This document shows positions 17,401 to 25,300 of a DNA stretch of 31,412 nt, one piece after another. Source of the stretch: CAZTZY01 sp964617765 (lineage in GTDB: Bacteria; Pseudomonadota; Gammaproteobacteria; Pseudomonadales; DT-91); the NCBI GenBank assembly GCA_964617765.1, contig CAZTZY010000024.1, positions 1 to 31,412 on the forward strand, given 5' to 3'. Position numbers and translations under genes: made by a program. Position 1 is the first letter of the stretch; each line of letters opens with the position of its first letter. The notes under the pieces were generated by a model. The model saw only the letters and a list, made by a program, of their open reading frames with translations, was not told where the DNA came from and did not search any database.

Positions 17401-18597
17401 ACTGGCGTGCAGTGTGTCGGTGTGGCGAATATTCAGTGCCAGTGGAAACTTCGTGGGTGCCGCAGGCAGTGATAAAACCTCGCAGCTGAATCCGGCTTGT
17501 TGTACCTGTTGTTGCAGTGGTGAATTGTCGTAATGTATGGCAGCGGCCAACAGTTGTGCCAGATCACCTTTACCGGCGTGCTGCCATTGTTCTGCCATGT
17601 TGGCAAATGGCACCTCGCTATGGGCGTTAGCCATTTGCAGGCGGCTGTGGCAATCGCGTACCAGCGTTTGTAAATCCTGCGGACGGGTAAAATCAGCAAC
17701 AATAGGCAGTGCCTGGGCAAACAGGCCAAAGGTGGTAAAAAAATCCTCGCGCTGGCGATTGGCAAAAGGCGTCATCACCGCAAAGCATTTTTGTTGTGTC
17801 AATTTGTGCAGCGTTAAATGCCAGGCAGCCAGCAGCACTGCAAATGGCGTTACCTGCCATTGCCGCGCGCAGGCAGTAACATCAGTAACAGGCAGAATGG
17901 TAGTGCAAGTTGAAATGCCGTCAGGTATGTCAGGCGATAGCTGAACCGGAAAAACCAGCGCTTCGATATCGGCTAATTCGCGTTGCCAGAATAATAGTGA
18001 TTCTGCCAGTGCCCCCTCTTGCAGTTGCTGTTGTTGCCAGTGGATATAAGAAAAATAATCCGCTGAGGGCAGTATAACGGGAGTATCAGTCCCACTTTGC
18101 TGGTGAAGATACTGTGTAATCATTTCCTGTAGTAGCAAGCGGTTAGACCAGCCATCGCTGAGCAAGTGGTGAATATTCAGCAATAACAAATACTGTGGTT
18201 TGCCATCAGCAGTGTGCAATTCAGCCTGTTGCAGGCGCAGCAGTGGCCCGGTTTCGATGTTGAGGTTTTGTGCGCACCACTCGGCAATGTACTGGTGCAA
18301 GCGATTTGTATCCGTGGCGGCAAATCCGGCTTGCACCCGGTCGAGTGTCGGGTGTTGGTCGGCGATGTGTTGTACAGCACCGTTCAATTCCTGAAAGCGG
18401 CAATGCAGCAAGGGATGCCTCTGGATAACTGTATCTACAGCCGCAGTAAAGGCGGCGATATCAATCTTGCCGCTAACCAGTACCGCTGAAGGCATCTGGT
18501 AGGCAGCATTGCCGTCACTCGTCTGGCATTCAAGCCACAGGCGCAGTTGTTGCTGGCTGAGGTTCTGCGCGGGTATTGGCGTGGAAGATTTTGACAT
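8473..18597 (-). CDS. NrpB: NRPS with domains C-A(Ser)-T-C-C*-T-C-A-T-TE
   Basis: A 3374-aa synthetase. The order is C1 (about 12-450, HHLLSDG at 142), A1 (478-960, YTSGSTG at 620), T1 (S1007), C2 (1063-1500, HHIAGDA at 1188), an atypical C* (1513-1945, HHAMFDG at 1651), T2 (S2019), C3 (2077-2515, HHLLGDA at 2206), A2 (2532-3045, YTSGSTG at 2683), T3 (S3088) and TE (S3216 in GHSFGG, D3243, H3350). The A1 pocket reads DVWHFSLVDK, the serine code known from EntF. The A2 pocket reads DLKNLGMDIK, unassigned. The second module has no adenylation domain: only about 370 residues separate the C* active site from S2019. Two of three normal C domains have DA instead of DG in their motif. The protein begins directly with a C domain and no docking region, so an acyl starter unit is possible. 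Its start overlaps the upstream stop as TGATG. Confidence 0.96.
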   Translation of the reverse strand: MSKSSTPIPAQNLSQQQLRLWLECQTSDGNAAYQMPSAVLVSGKIDIAAFTAAVDTVIQRHPLLHCRFQELNGAVQHIADQHPTLDRVQAGFAATDTNRLHQYIAEWCAQNLNIETGPLLRLQQAELHTADGKPQYLLLLNIHHLLSDGWSNRLLLQEMITQYLHQQSGTDTPVILPSADYFSYIHWQQQQLQEGALAESLLFWQRELADIEALVFPVQLSPDIPDGISTCTTILPVTDVTACARQWQVTPFAVLLAAWHLTLHKLTQQKCFAVMTPFANRQREDFFTTFGLFAQALPIVADFTRPQDLQTLVRDCHSRLQMANAHSEVPFANMAEQWQHAGKGDLAQLLAAAIHYDNSPLQQQVQQAGFSCEVLSLPAAPTKFPLALNIRHTDTLHASIEYDAQRFSVGFIERLVNYYLRALQTIIAQPALAVREFNLLTPAEQLAMLGLGVCEDALLNCIGQNNHTEHALPAVAALHNLIEQQCRLTPNVIAVSCDDYRLSFAELERQASQLASHILQHYGTGGIIAISLPRSALVSVALLGILKSGNAYLPLDAQFPVIRLQQIIDEAQPACVITSATSCDIFTSMLPCLLAEDIGKLADIPFIAPVSANPLFNVIYTSGSTGNPKGVRVLQRGIINRLLWMQAEYALSANDVVLQKTPLTFDVSVWELFWPLLAGARLHYARPDGHRDVDYLCEVIATQQISTLHFVPSMLDIFLENITHGDMPSLQRVFCSGETLHQRQVIHFNEKLTGVALFNLYGPTEASVDASYFNCSFKPNQSLSVSIGKPIWNTQLHILDGTLRPLPPGCIGELFIGGMGLAEGYQSNAALTAERFIDNPYYLDDHPSARLYKTGDLARYLPDGNIEFIGRNDLQVKLRGLRIELMDIEQQALQYSGVKRAAALIVGEQLLLFYQCDVAISHADWREFLGKLLPGYMLPNAFIVIAEWPLTSSGKTDRKALGQHYQPAVDYRQAQTAIEQQVQTVWENCLGKPVSTTTNFFEAGGHSLLAMRIVAQLSQTFDVNLNFRDIFTYSNIESMAAYINSLPKNRAAIPLAADAEQYPVSFQQQRLFLFQQLFPQSTAYHMPVAFDIHGALDVAALQQALAILVQRHAVLHTVYSAGDEQVWQKPLSDYSWNAAYADLSGKPADLYQLACNHDEQLFDLQQDLPVRALIVKLSDQHYLFCFCLHHIAGDALTLDILARELAALYLALSTQQLPSLTPLPLQYHDFASWQHYQAQQQDWQQQLAWWQHYLNGVPELLSLPHDRPRPSKQSYTGAQWLGDLDNKLVERLLAFCRAQQLTPFMVLLSCLQVFLGKLAQQNDVCVGVPIAGRDHPGLAALAGFFVNSIILRSQLPANPTFADFLQQQKIGILDAYAHQDIPVESVLASLGFIRSTRHNPVAQVGFNFLQDSGSEALSLALPGLQVTPLQTPVNTVKYEMTWIFYRHDAGIRLAIEYNTDLFNDSTISDWAGHFQTLLFNTLAEPSTPLQALRCLTDSETRDHMQQHFSPLQTCYPLTSTQRDIYLDSLLFPHKRHNQLGFLTHSTTPLDIAVWRDVLQALYNHADTLRARIVRTHHPLLELAEQVIAPMGDLPASCLTYINHGDARLDEAAKQQASDAALFSPYAETDPLWRVFIHEFSGQNYLFILAAHHAMFDGVSIQMLGRLIKGNYQKRVEGNAPDFPANNYVDFVQQHRLHCDSAASYHFWQSQAATLQPYLDFRPLLAGQPDGFSDGLTDAFSDGFASIEQQLDTADWQAVQQLCKTLRSSPTLFFKAVFALAIKAWHRMDGPFCFTEVVLGRDKAFYTTQGLFFEQQPNIIAPDVIHPDNTLDQLLAALRQYRKQIAPFTPVSLHLQHQLLPVPVPYLFNFYIMESATPFFGKLERIEHLMPEMDHAVNCIVKVIDDQLHVQLMYNRSELQGDDFLALLMAIIHQCLQGKTVIADLLPSVAETPAKRFSLPTTSKPKNILHKTLRASAFNTPAFNTPANNTEQQLLAIWQEVLGRDDIGVDDNFFELGGHSLHAMRIASRLREEYALELPLEAIFHTPTIAAIALAWQQSQTSSSKLPPINKAAASDVYPLSHAQKRLWFLTQIDEANLAYNIPAALRLDGPLDKPALQNALQALLERHTLLRSVIDNSQGLPQWRVQAADSIALEEIDCPHDATQTWLHDTINAEAQQPFYIHGHVLLRMKLLALAPQQHVLLLTLHHLLGDAQSLLIIARELAALYTAFHHRQANPLPALPLQFSDYSYWQQELLRSELIREQLAYWVSELDQAPPLLGLPLDRPRPALQTFHGAQLAFSIDADLTEKLQAMARNHGVTLFMLLLASYQLLLSQLCQQRDVCVGIPRDGRTRRELEPLVGFFINALVIRTRLDANYSLSELLLKVRDKTLLAFANELVPAEQVMQALHIERQLQFMPIVQAAFNYLNADEVPSTFNLDGLQVGFIEQEIVSAKFECLLTVVDQASQLQASFEYNTDLFDTATIERFRDSWLYLLTELTRHPHAHINQLRLPGQQAAEEIICLQGEPAIESFDFMQAITAQSASHPDAMAFICGNKHLSYAELDCAANAVAHHLLSQGVQRGDRIAILMPNRVELLPVILGAVKAGACYVPMDVNYPAERLRHILKDAAPAVLITEQHFQQQFYPDPDFAADIAIMDIDTLDLSATTAPVNTNHGDLDLLYMIYTSGSTGLPKGASVYYRSESNLLAWYTKEFDFNSSDKTLVMSSPGFDLTQKNLFALLTVGGTVVLAEQGYYDVKTLLDTIDQYGITTLNCAPSAFYPLVESCDAESLQKLRSLRTVLLGGEPVQLKRLSAWLNAPIFNCSMVNMYGPTECTDISAFHTLAPQQLKKLFAEGQANEYIFPLGKPCAGVSLYILNDQLQSVANGLAGELCISGINLGAGYWQQAELTANAFVPNPFATGEHDRLLYRSGDLVRLDRDDGLLYYLGRKDFQLKLRGLRIEPGEIEQVLRSLPAILDAVVLLDNSQLLAFVLTDEQHKSDGLTGWREYLFNRLPDYMVPNLLIPVSSWPLTPNGKIDRQALLDLPRPASAALYIAPRTAIEEDIAMLWQDILGIDKAGVFDNFFESGGDSLTALRLLAALEKHFNARLPVASLFGAQTIAQLALVINSRLSDWSPIVPIQPQGSKTPIFALHSLGAVVLSYEPLARALGNNQPFYGIQAYGLEEGQTPFSNLHDMLEFYVAAIRQQQPHGPYQIIGHSFGGILAIELARALQQQDETVKFVGLLDTHIPSRYTEMAVDDAQVIDMIHEQFHGLVSEEFSHRAISVVRGLHSMMTAFQMQPIDNIPLLLFTPQDLTAKLQGLALNISQRRVIKTRGFEKISNDIKVIAVPGDHYSLLKVNVNDVLVETLKLAIGYKT
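12631..12675. repeat. 15-base tandem repeat, three units, in the NrpB C*-T2 linker
   Basis: Three near-identical 15-base units (GGTGTTAAAGGCAGG type) encode AFNTP, AFNTP and ANNT-like pentapeptides at about residues 1975-1989. They lie in the linker between C* and T2, the place where an adenylation domain would normally sit. Confidence 0.75.
13372..13419. repeat. 24-base tandem duplication inside the NrpB C* domain
   Basis: Two units beginning GCCATCACTAAAG follow each other, 24 bases apart. They encode two Asp/Phe/Ser/Gly-rich octapeptides (DGFSDGLT and DAFSDGFA type). The insertion keeps frame and is probably a surface loop of the C* domain; the NrpA C* domain lacks it. Confidence 0.65.
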
Positions 18598-20324
18598 CAG
18601 GGCGCCGGATTGCTTTTATCGAATGTGCCGAAAGTGATTTTTCGATCGCGCAATGCTTCCGGTAGTTTGGCATATATAGCAGGGCTTACCGCAATAAAAG
18701 TATCGGTATCAACACGTTTCAGCCCATGCTCCGGCATCAGGTTGCCTTGCTGGCGATAAACAATCGTATAACCTTCGCGTTGAATGGTATCGAGCCGGTC
18801 GGCATTCACTTCCGGTTGCCGATTTAATAAATCATAAATGATGTCAGGGCGTGGCAAGCTGCATTCGGCGCTGGCATCAAAATAATCCTGGTAACGGATG
18901 GCAATGCCCGACCAGGTTTTATCGCGTGAAGAAAGCGCCGGGCATTGGCTCAGGTGCTGGGTGGTCAGGCCGCGGATATCAACAATATACACATGCTCCT
19001 GGTAACGGTTGCGTAAATGGAAAGGCACCATACCCATCTGGATGCTGGCAATAATCCACGGCTTTTGTTGTGGCGGTAAAGTGTCAATGATGCTGTTCAG
19101 TGCATTGATCACAGGTATGTCGCGCAGATGTACAAGATTGTTGGTTTCTGACCAGGCAAAACCGTGCCGGTCAATTTCCGGGTACCGTTCCTTGTAACTG
19201 GCCATTTCGTAAGGTGGCATGCCTGCAGACAGCTTGAACGAGAACACGGTAATTTCCACTACACACAATGCTGCCATGAAGACTAACAGTTTCTTGAAAT
19301 GCGGGTGTTTCTGGTAAACAAACAGTGTAAGGATGATTAACAGCGGAATAATCGGTACAAAGAAACGGCCGCCAGCCATCCAGTCACCGCCCGAGGCCAC
19401 AATAAAAGCCAGGTAGGCAAGGCAAAAACTGAAGGCTGCCAAAATGTGCGGTGATACTTCGGCAAGTTTCCTGAAGATGCCCCACAATGATAGTGTATAG
19501 ATGATAAGGCTGAGCTGGGCGGAATACACAAAATAGAAAACGCCCGAGGCAAATTTCATCGGACTCAGGCCTTCAGCCTTGGCGTAAACCGGTTGTGGAA
19601 AAATTTGGCCATAATAGGAATAACGCAGGCCAGCAATCGCAGCAAACAATATGATGGCATAAGCTGCAATCATGGCAGTGCGGTTGAGCATGGCCTGTTT
19701 GCCTTGCAGTACCAGTAGCGCACTGAAAAACATCAGGAAGGTGGTCAATACAAAAAACGACTCCGGGCGCACCAGCAGGAAACACAGCGTCGACGTTAAC
19801 ATATAACCATCAAAATAATGCGGCTGGTGTTCACGGATAAAGTGATAGACAGAAAAAAGGTAATACAATACACACGTTGTCACCAGCGTGGATTCCAGTC
19901 CGCCCATCGCCCAGTAAGTGAAACCGGTAGACAGGCTTAGCAGCAATGAAGCATACAGCGGTTGGCGAATGTGCAGGCGACGAGCCATCGAGTAAGTGAG
20001 CGGCACACAAAGGCCTGCAAAAAACAGGCTGAACAACGGGCCAATGGCAGCAATATTGACATTGGATAGAGTGAGGCCGGCAAGTTTGTAGAAAATGCCC
20101 AGCAAAAATACATGTAACAGGCTGGAACCCTGTTCAACCCACTCACCATTGTGGTTGGTTACCTGCCAGTGATCAGCAAAATTCTTGGCGGCGGTATAAG
20201 TAATGTGGCCATCGTCATCGCCGGCAGGGCCAAACACCACCATGCTGATGATAAACAGCAAGACCACACAAAATAAGCTTGCCAGCCATTCTATGTGCGA
20301 ACTGTTATTTGTTGATGAATCCAT
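18597..20324 (-). CDS. GT-C type polytopic membrane protein (probable polyprenyl-sugar-dependent glycosyltransferase), copy 2
   Basis: A 575-aa protein with an N-terminal membrane helix (about 14-32), an acidic DDD at 36-38 in the first outer loop (GDDDGHITY), and roughly ten further hydrophobic segments. A soluble C-terminal domain contains QMGMVPF and VDIRGLTT. The acidic pair after the first helix, followed by ITY and a conserved EQGSSLLH, resembles GT-C enzymes of the AftB/PMT/ArnT type, which use lipid-linked sugars on the outer side of the membrane. It is clearly a paralogue of the next gene upstream. GGAG lies 6 bases before the ATG. Its stop overlaps the NrpB start as TGATG, so the two are translationally coupled. 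Sugar and acceptor are unknown; the GT-C call is by motif and topology only. Confidence 0.78.
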   Translation of the reverse strand: MDSSTNNSSHIEWLASLFCVVLLFIISMVVFGPAGDDDGHITYTAAKNFADHWQVTNHNGEWVEQGSSLLHVFLLGIFYKLAGLTLSNVNIAAIGPLFSLFFAGLCVPLTYSMARRLHIRQPLYASLLLSLSTGFTYWAMGGLESTLVTTCVLYYLFSVYHFIREHQPHYFDGYMLTSTLCFLLVRPESFFVLTTFLMFFSALLVLQGKQAMLNRTAMIAAYAIILFAAIAGLRYSYYGQIFPQPVYAKAEGLSPMKFASGVFYFVYSAQLSLIIYTLSLWGIFRKLAEVSPHILAAFSFCLAYLAFIVASGGDWMAGGRFFVPIIPLLIILTLFVYQKHPHFKKLLVFMAALCVVEITVFSFKLSAGMPPYEMASYKERYPEIDRHGFAWSETNNLVHLRDIPVINALNSIIDTLPPQQKPWIIASIQMGMVPFHLRNRYQEHVYIVDIRGLTTQHLSQCPALSSRDKTWSGIAIRYQDYFDASAECSLPRPDIIYDLLNRQPEVNADRLDTIQREGYTIVYRQQGNLMPEHGLKRVDTDTFIAVSPAIYAKLPEALRDRKITFGTFDKSNPAP

Positions 20325-20330
20325 GGCTAG

Positions 20331-20334
20331 CTCC
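20331..20334 (-). promoter_or_regulatory. Ribosome binding site of the second GT-C gene
   Basis: GGAG on the minus strand lies 6 bases before the ATG at 20324, within the 29-base gap after the stop of the upstream paralogue. Confidence 0.6.
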
Positions 20335-20353
20335 GAAGCAATAAAGAAAATGC

Positions 20354-22099
20354 TTAATGGTTACGGAATTTTTTTTCTACCAAGCGTAATGCTGGCGGTA
20401 ATCGGCGGTAAATCGTGTCACTCACAGCAATAATATAGGGAGAGTTTAGTTCTTTCTTGCCAAAAATGCCGCCCCGGATATTAGTTAGCTGGTGATAAAC
20501 CACATGATAGCCATAGTCCTCCAGCGCTTGCAGGCGGGCAGCATTATCTTCGGCATTCAGGTTCTGTAATTCATAGATAATATCCAGGGTCGGTAAATCA
20601 CAAGTGCCTTCTTTCTGCGCTGCAAAATAATGCGGGTAATCGACAAAAATGCCGGTCCATAATTTGGGGGCATCGGCAAAGACCGGGCACTGCGTAATGT
20701 GTCGGGTAGTCAGGCCGCGCATATCGACAAAATAGACATCATCGCCAAAAGATTTATGCAGGAAATAGGGAATCATGCCCATTTGTACGCCGGAAATAAC
20801 CACGCGACCCTGGTGAGACAAGGCGTTTTTGACAACAGGATTCATTGCCTGCAACAAGGCAATGTCGTTAGCATGGATGTGATTGGAGGTTTCTGCCCAG
20901 GAATAGCCATCCCAGTTTGGCGCCTCGGCAATCGATTGCTTGAAACGCTCTATTTGGTAAACCGGCATACCGGTAGACTGCAATTCGCTGAACGCGGCCA
21001 GCTCGAGTGCCAGCAAGCCAAATAACATCATGCAGTAAACCTTGAAACGGGAACTTTTTTGCAGGTAATGGCAAAACACCACTACCAGCAAGGGTATTAC
21101 CGGTACAAAAAAGCGTCCACCACCCATCCAGTCGCCGCCCGAGGCAATAATGAAGGCAAGGTAGGCTGCCGCAAAACTGACAGAAAGGGTTAGCGCAGTA
21201 TTGTCAACAGCCTGCCTTTTCAGCCAGGAAGCCAAAGGCTTCAGCAGGAAAATGCTGTAAATGATAATGCTCAGTTGCAAGGAAGCGAGAAAATATAACA
21301 GGCCATGCAGTATTTTGGTGACATTGAAACTGGCCGCTTTGGCATACACCGGTTGCGGGAACAACTGGCCGAAATAGTGCTGGCGAAACAAGGCTATGAC
21401 TGAAAAAACGACCATGGCCGATAAGGCGATAAACAGCAATTTGCTGACAGGTACAGTTTCTTCCGTCAAAAACAGTAATAGTGATATCACACTAAAAGCG
21501 AGCATCACAAAAATGGCTTCCGGCCGCACCAGCACTAATGCTGTAATCAGCAAAAACAGCCAGACATAATCGCTGGTTATCGGATGCTGGTTAATCAGGC
21601 GCTGGCTGGCCAATACACAATGCAAGACCAGGAAAGCAGTCAGTGTGGTTTCCAGCCCGCCCATTGACCAATAAGTAAAAGCGGTAGACAGCGCCAGCAA
21701 AAAAACCGGAATTGCAGGTTGCCGGATATCCATCTGTTGCGCCAGGCGGTAAGTGAGGGGCAGGCACAACAGGCCAAACAACAGTGAAACCATAATGCCA
21801 AGTACCGGCAAAGGCAGGGCAATAGGCAATAAACCGGGAAAATCCGTTGAAATAAAGGCGGTGAATTTTGTGAGACCACCGAGTAACAGTACATGCAAAA
21901 TGCTGGATCCCTGTTCAATAGCATCACCATTAATATTGGCCAGTGAATTGTGTTCGGCAAAACCCTGCGCCACAGCATAAGTGATATAGGGATCATCCTG
22001 ACCCGAAGCCCCAAATACCAGCAAGCCGATCAGCAGCATGACAATGCTGGCACCGAGCAGCGCGGGGTAGGGGTTATCGTGGTGCATTTGATATCGCAT
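20354..22099 (-). CDS. GT-C type polytopic membrane protein (probable polyprenyl-sugar-dependent glycosyltransferase), copy 1
   Basis: A 581-aa paralogue of the protein at 18597-20324. They share the first helix, the outer-loop acidic pair (D35-D36 in GQDDPYITY), EQGSSILH, a TYWSMGGLETT segment, QPVYAKA, GGDWMGGGRFFVPVIPLL and a C-terminal QMGMIPY/VDMRGLTT block. This is the GT-C layout, with about a dozen hydrophobic segments and a soluble tail. I chose the ATG at 22099 because GGAAA lies 6 bases upstream of it. A TTG at 22120 would extend the frame by seven codons but has a poorer site. Lying between two synthetase genes, it probably belongs to the pathway. If so, glycosylation would happen at the periplasmic face, after export of the peptide or on a membrane-bound intermediate. 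Confidence 0.78.
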   Translation of the reverse strand: MRYQMHHDNPYPALLGASIVMLLIGLLVFGASGQDDPYITYAVAQGFAEHNSLANINGDAIEQGSSILHVLLLGGLTKFTAFISTDFPGLLPIALPLPVLGIMVSLLFGLLCLPLTYRLAQQMDIRQPAIPVFLLALSTAFTYWSMGGLETTLTAFLVLHCVLASQRLINQHPITSDYVWLFLLITALVLVRPEAIFVMLAFSVISLLLFLTEETVPVSKLLFIALSAMVVFSVIALFRQHYFGQLFPQPVYAKAASFNVTKILHGLLYFLASLQLSIIIYSIFLLKPLASWLKRQAVDNTALTLSVSFAAAYLAFIIASGGDWMGGGRFFVPVIPLLVVVFCHYLQKSSRFKVYCMMLFGLLALELAAFSELQSTGMPVYQIERFKQSIAEAPNWDGYSWAETSNHIHANDIALLQAMNPVVKNALSHQGRVVISGVQMGMIPYFLHKSFGDDVYFVDMRGLTTRHITQCPVFADAPKLWTGIFVDYPHYFAAQKEGTCDLPTLDIIYELQNLNAEDNAARLQALEDYGYHVVYHQLTNIRGGIFGKKELNSPYIIAVSDTIYRRLPPALRLVEKKFRNH

Positions 22100-22105
22100 A
22101 ATGTG

Positions 22106-22110
22106 TTTCC
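22106..22110 (-). promoter_or_regulatory. Ribosome binding site that decides the start of the first GT-C gene
   Basis: GGAAA on the minus strand lies 6 bases before the ATG at 22099. It favours this start over the in-frame TTG at 22120. Confidence 0.5.
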
Positions 22111-22137
22111 AAAAAAGCAAAACCTAAATCAGGTTAC

Positions 22138-22323
22138 AATGGCACTTACTTAGCCTGCTTACATAGCATGTTTATAGCCTCCCCTATAAAATAGGGGAGG
22201 TGGCACAAAGTGCCGGAGGGGTCATTTTTCGATTATTACCCCTCTGTCGCTAACGCGACATCTCCCAAGTTTTACAGGGGAGACTTAATCTCATCAAGCT
22301 TTTCTGCGTAAGTAAGTACCATT
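22138..22323. mobile_element. MITE-like element with 15-base terminal inverted repeats and internal hairpins
   Basis: The ends are AATGGCACTTACTTA and the inverted TAAGTAAGTACCATT, with one mismatch in 15. The inside has no reading frame but is packed with hairpins: a 10-base stem with an AAA loop at 22178-22200, GGCAC-AAA-GTGCC at 22202-22214, GAGGGGT paired with ACCCCTC across 22217-22243, and TGTCGC-TAAC-GCGACA near 22246-22261. The central part is shared with positions 1-80. I see no clear target duplication. The element fills most of the gap between nrpA and the GT-C genes and could attenuate or process the transcript. No T-run follows the strong hairpin, so it is not a classical terminator. 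Confidence 0.65.
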
Positions 22324-22338
22324 CTAGCCAGGGTATTT

Positions 22339-25300
22339 TTAGTCTTTACAGTGTTCTTTTATAGTGTGCACGAGCACATCCCCTTCATTCACTTTCAGCA
22401 TACTATGGTGGTCACCCGGCACATCAATCACTGTCACCCGTTCGGTAATGCCCTCCCAACCCATTTTCTTGCGGCGCAGGCTGACGGCCAGTGTGGCGAT
22501 AAAGCCCTTGGCACCAGTCATGGCCTGTTGTTGCGGCTTGAACAGGATAACAGGCACATCCAGTGGCGGCATTACAAAGCCTATCATCATGCGCTGGAAG
22601 CCGCGGATAATCGCAATCGCACTGCGGATAAATTCTTCGGTGACGGCGCCGTGGAAACGTTCGGCCACGGTCTTGATCATCACGTCGGGTTTCATCAGGC
22701 GCATCGCGCGCAACGGAATATCCACTACGCCAAAATTGTGTTCGGCAAAGGTTTTTAATATCAGTGCATCATCCACCGCAGTATCGGCATAACTGATCGG
22801 CAGCTGGGTATCGAGCAGGCCGACAAACTTCACGGTTTCTCCTAGCGATTGCAGTTTGCGTGCTATTTCGATGGCGAGCACACCGCCAAAACTGTGGCCA
22901 ATAATCTGGTAAGGGCCGTGTGGCTGTTGCTGGCGAATGGCGGCCACGTAAAATTCCAGCATTTCGTTGAGGTCGGTGTACGGCGTCTGCTCTTCTTCAA
23001 AACCGTATGCCTGTATGCCGTAGAACGGTTGATCCTTGCCTAACGCGCGCGCCAGAGGTTCGTAGCTCAAGACCATCGCGCCAAGGGCATGGATGGCGAA
23101 GATCGGGGTTTTGTTACCTTGCGCTTGAATCGGCACAATCGGCGACCAGTGTGCCAGCTGGTTGTTGATAATATGCGCCAGTTGCGAAATGGTTTGCGCA
23201 CCAAACAACGATGAAACCGGCAGCTTGGTATTGAAGCGGATTTCGAGGCCTGCCACTAAACGCACGGCTGCCAGTGAATCGCCGCCGGCTTCAAAGAAGT
23301 TGTCAAACACGCCGGCCTTGCCGATGCCGAGTACTTCCTGCCACAGCTGGGCGATGTCTTTTTCAAGTGCAGTGCGCGGTGCTACATATTGGGTGGCATT
23401 ATCGGGACGATCGAGTGCCAGCAGTGCAGCTCTATCGATTTTTCCGTTGGGCGTTAATGGCCATGCTGTTACCGCTATCAATAACTTCGGTACCATGTAA
23501 TCAGGCAACTGGCCTAGCAGCACTTCGCGCCAGCCTTCAATGCCGCTATTTTTGTGTTGTTCGTCAGTGAGTACAAACGCCAGCAATTGTTCGTTATCAA
23601 CCAGTACCACGGTATCCTGGGTGGCAGGAATGGAGCGCAGCGCATGTTCAATCTCGCCGAGTTCAATACGCAGGCCGCGCAGTTTTACCTGGAAGTCTTT
23701 CCGGCCGATGTAATACAGCAAGGGTTCGCTGTGTTCCATGTCCAGAGAGTTGATGTCGAGATAGACCAGGTCGCCGGTACGGTAAAGCACTTTATCGTGT
23801 TCGCCGCTAGCAAAAGGGTTGGGGATAAAGGCTTTTGCCGTGAGTTCAGGTTTGTTCCAGTAACCGGCGCCCACACTGGTGCCGGCAATACACAACTCGC
23901 CCGGCAGTCCATTAGGTACAGGCTGGTTGTTGTCATTGAGTACATACAATGCAACGCCGGTATTCGGTTTGCCCAGCGGGAAAGTGTAATCATCGGTCAG
24001 CGCGCTATCCACCAAACCTGCCAGTGTTTTTGCCGAAAGGGTATGGAAGGTACTGATGTCGGTACATTCGGTTGGGCCGTACATATTGACTATCGAGCAA
24101 TTAAATCCGTTAGAGGCAATCCACGGTGCCAGGCGTTTCAAATGGATCGGTTCTCCGCCAAACAAGACGGTGCGCAAGGATTGCAGTTGCCCGATGGCTT
24201 TGCTGCCACCCAGTTCTACCAGCGGGTAAAAGGCCGAGGGTGCGCAGTTCAAGGTAGTGATAGCGTGTTCTTCAATAAAGCGTAACAAGGCATCCACGTC
24301 ATAATGTTCGGTATTGGGGAAAACCACGGTACCGCCTACAGTCAACAGTGCAAACAGGTTTTTCTGTGTCAGGTCGAAACCGATGGCCGACATCACCAGC
24401 GTGCGGTCGTTGGTACCAAAGCCGAATTCTTTGGTATACCACGCCAGCAGGTTGGCTTCACCGCGATGGTAAACCATGGCTCCCTTGGGCAAACCGGTAG
24501 AGCCGGAGGTGTAGATCATGTACAGCAGGTCATCCATGCCAATCGCCACGCGCGGAATGGCAACCTTGGCCGATAAATCAACACTGTCAATATTCATCAG
24601 CAAGGCGTTAGTGGCGGGCAGGGTATCGAGCATGCAGCTTTCGGTGATGAGCACAGAAGCAGCAGAATCCTGCAGCATATAAGCCAGGCGCTCAGCAGGG
24701 TAATGGATATCCATCGGCACATAACAGGCGCCGGCTTTTACCGCACCGAGAATGGCTACCAGCAGTTCCACGCGACGGCCCATGCAAATACCAACACGAT
24801 CACCGACAGTAACACCATCGGCAATCAGTTGCTGTGCAATCACGTTGGATTGTGTTTCCAGTTCGCCGTAAGTTAACCGTTGTTTGCCACAGATCACGGC
24901 GATGTTGTAGCGACTGAAATGCGCTTGCAGGGAAATTTGCAAGGGCATCAATTCCAGTTTGGCGGTGTGTTCTGCTGCACTGAGGGATTTGATTTCCTGC
25001 GGCAGGGTAAAATCGATATCGCTGACATTAACAATATTGCCATCGACCAGTTGGTGGCTGATGTGCAACAAGCGCTCCAGCAAATGGTTGTCATCAAACA
25101 GGCGCGTATTATAGGCCAGCCAGAAACACAGTTCATCGCCAAAGGCCTGTACGCGCAAATCGACCGCGCCTTCGGCATTGGGTGTGTAACGTGTACCATT
25201 AAGCACTTCGCCGAGCATGGTGCTGAAGTGCGGCATCATCAGGTAGTTATAGGAGAAGTAAACGCCCGATGTCGGCATCATTTGCATCTGTTTCAAGTGC

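Noticed and set aside
22178..22200. Rho-independent terminator after nrpA
   Set aside because: The 10-base stem is strong, but no T-run follows it on either strand and it is part of a repetitive element, so I do not call it a terminator.
23554..24285. A 243-codon open frame on the plus strand
   Set aside because: It lies opposite the last A domain of NrpA and its translation has no family features. It is a shadow frame.
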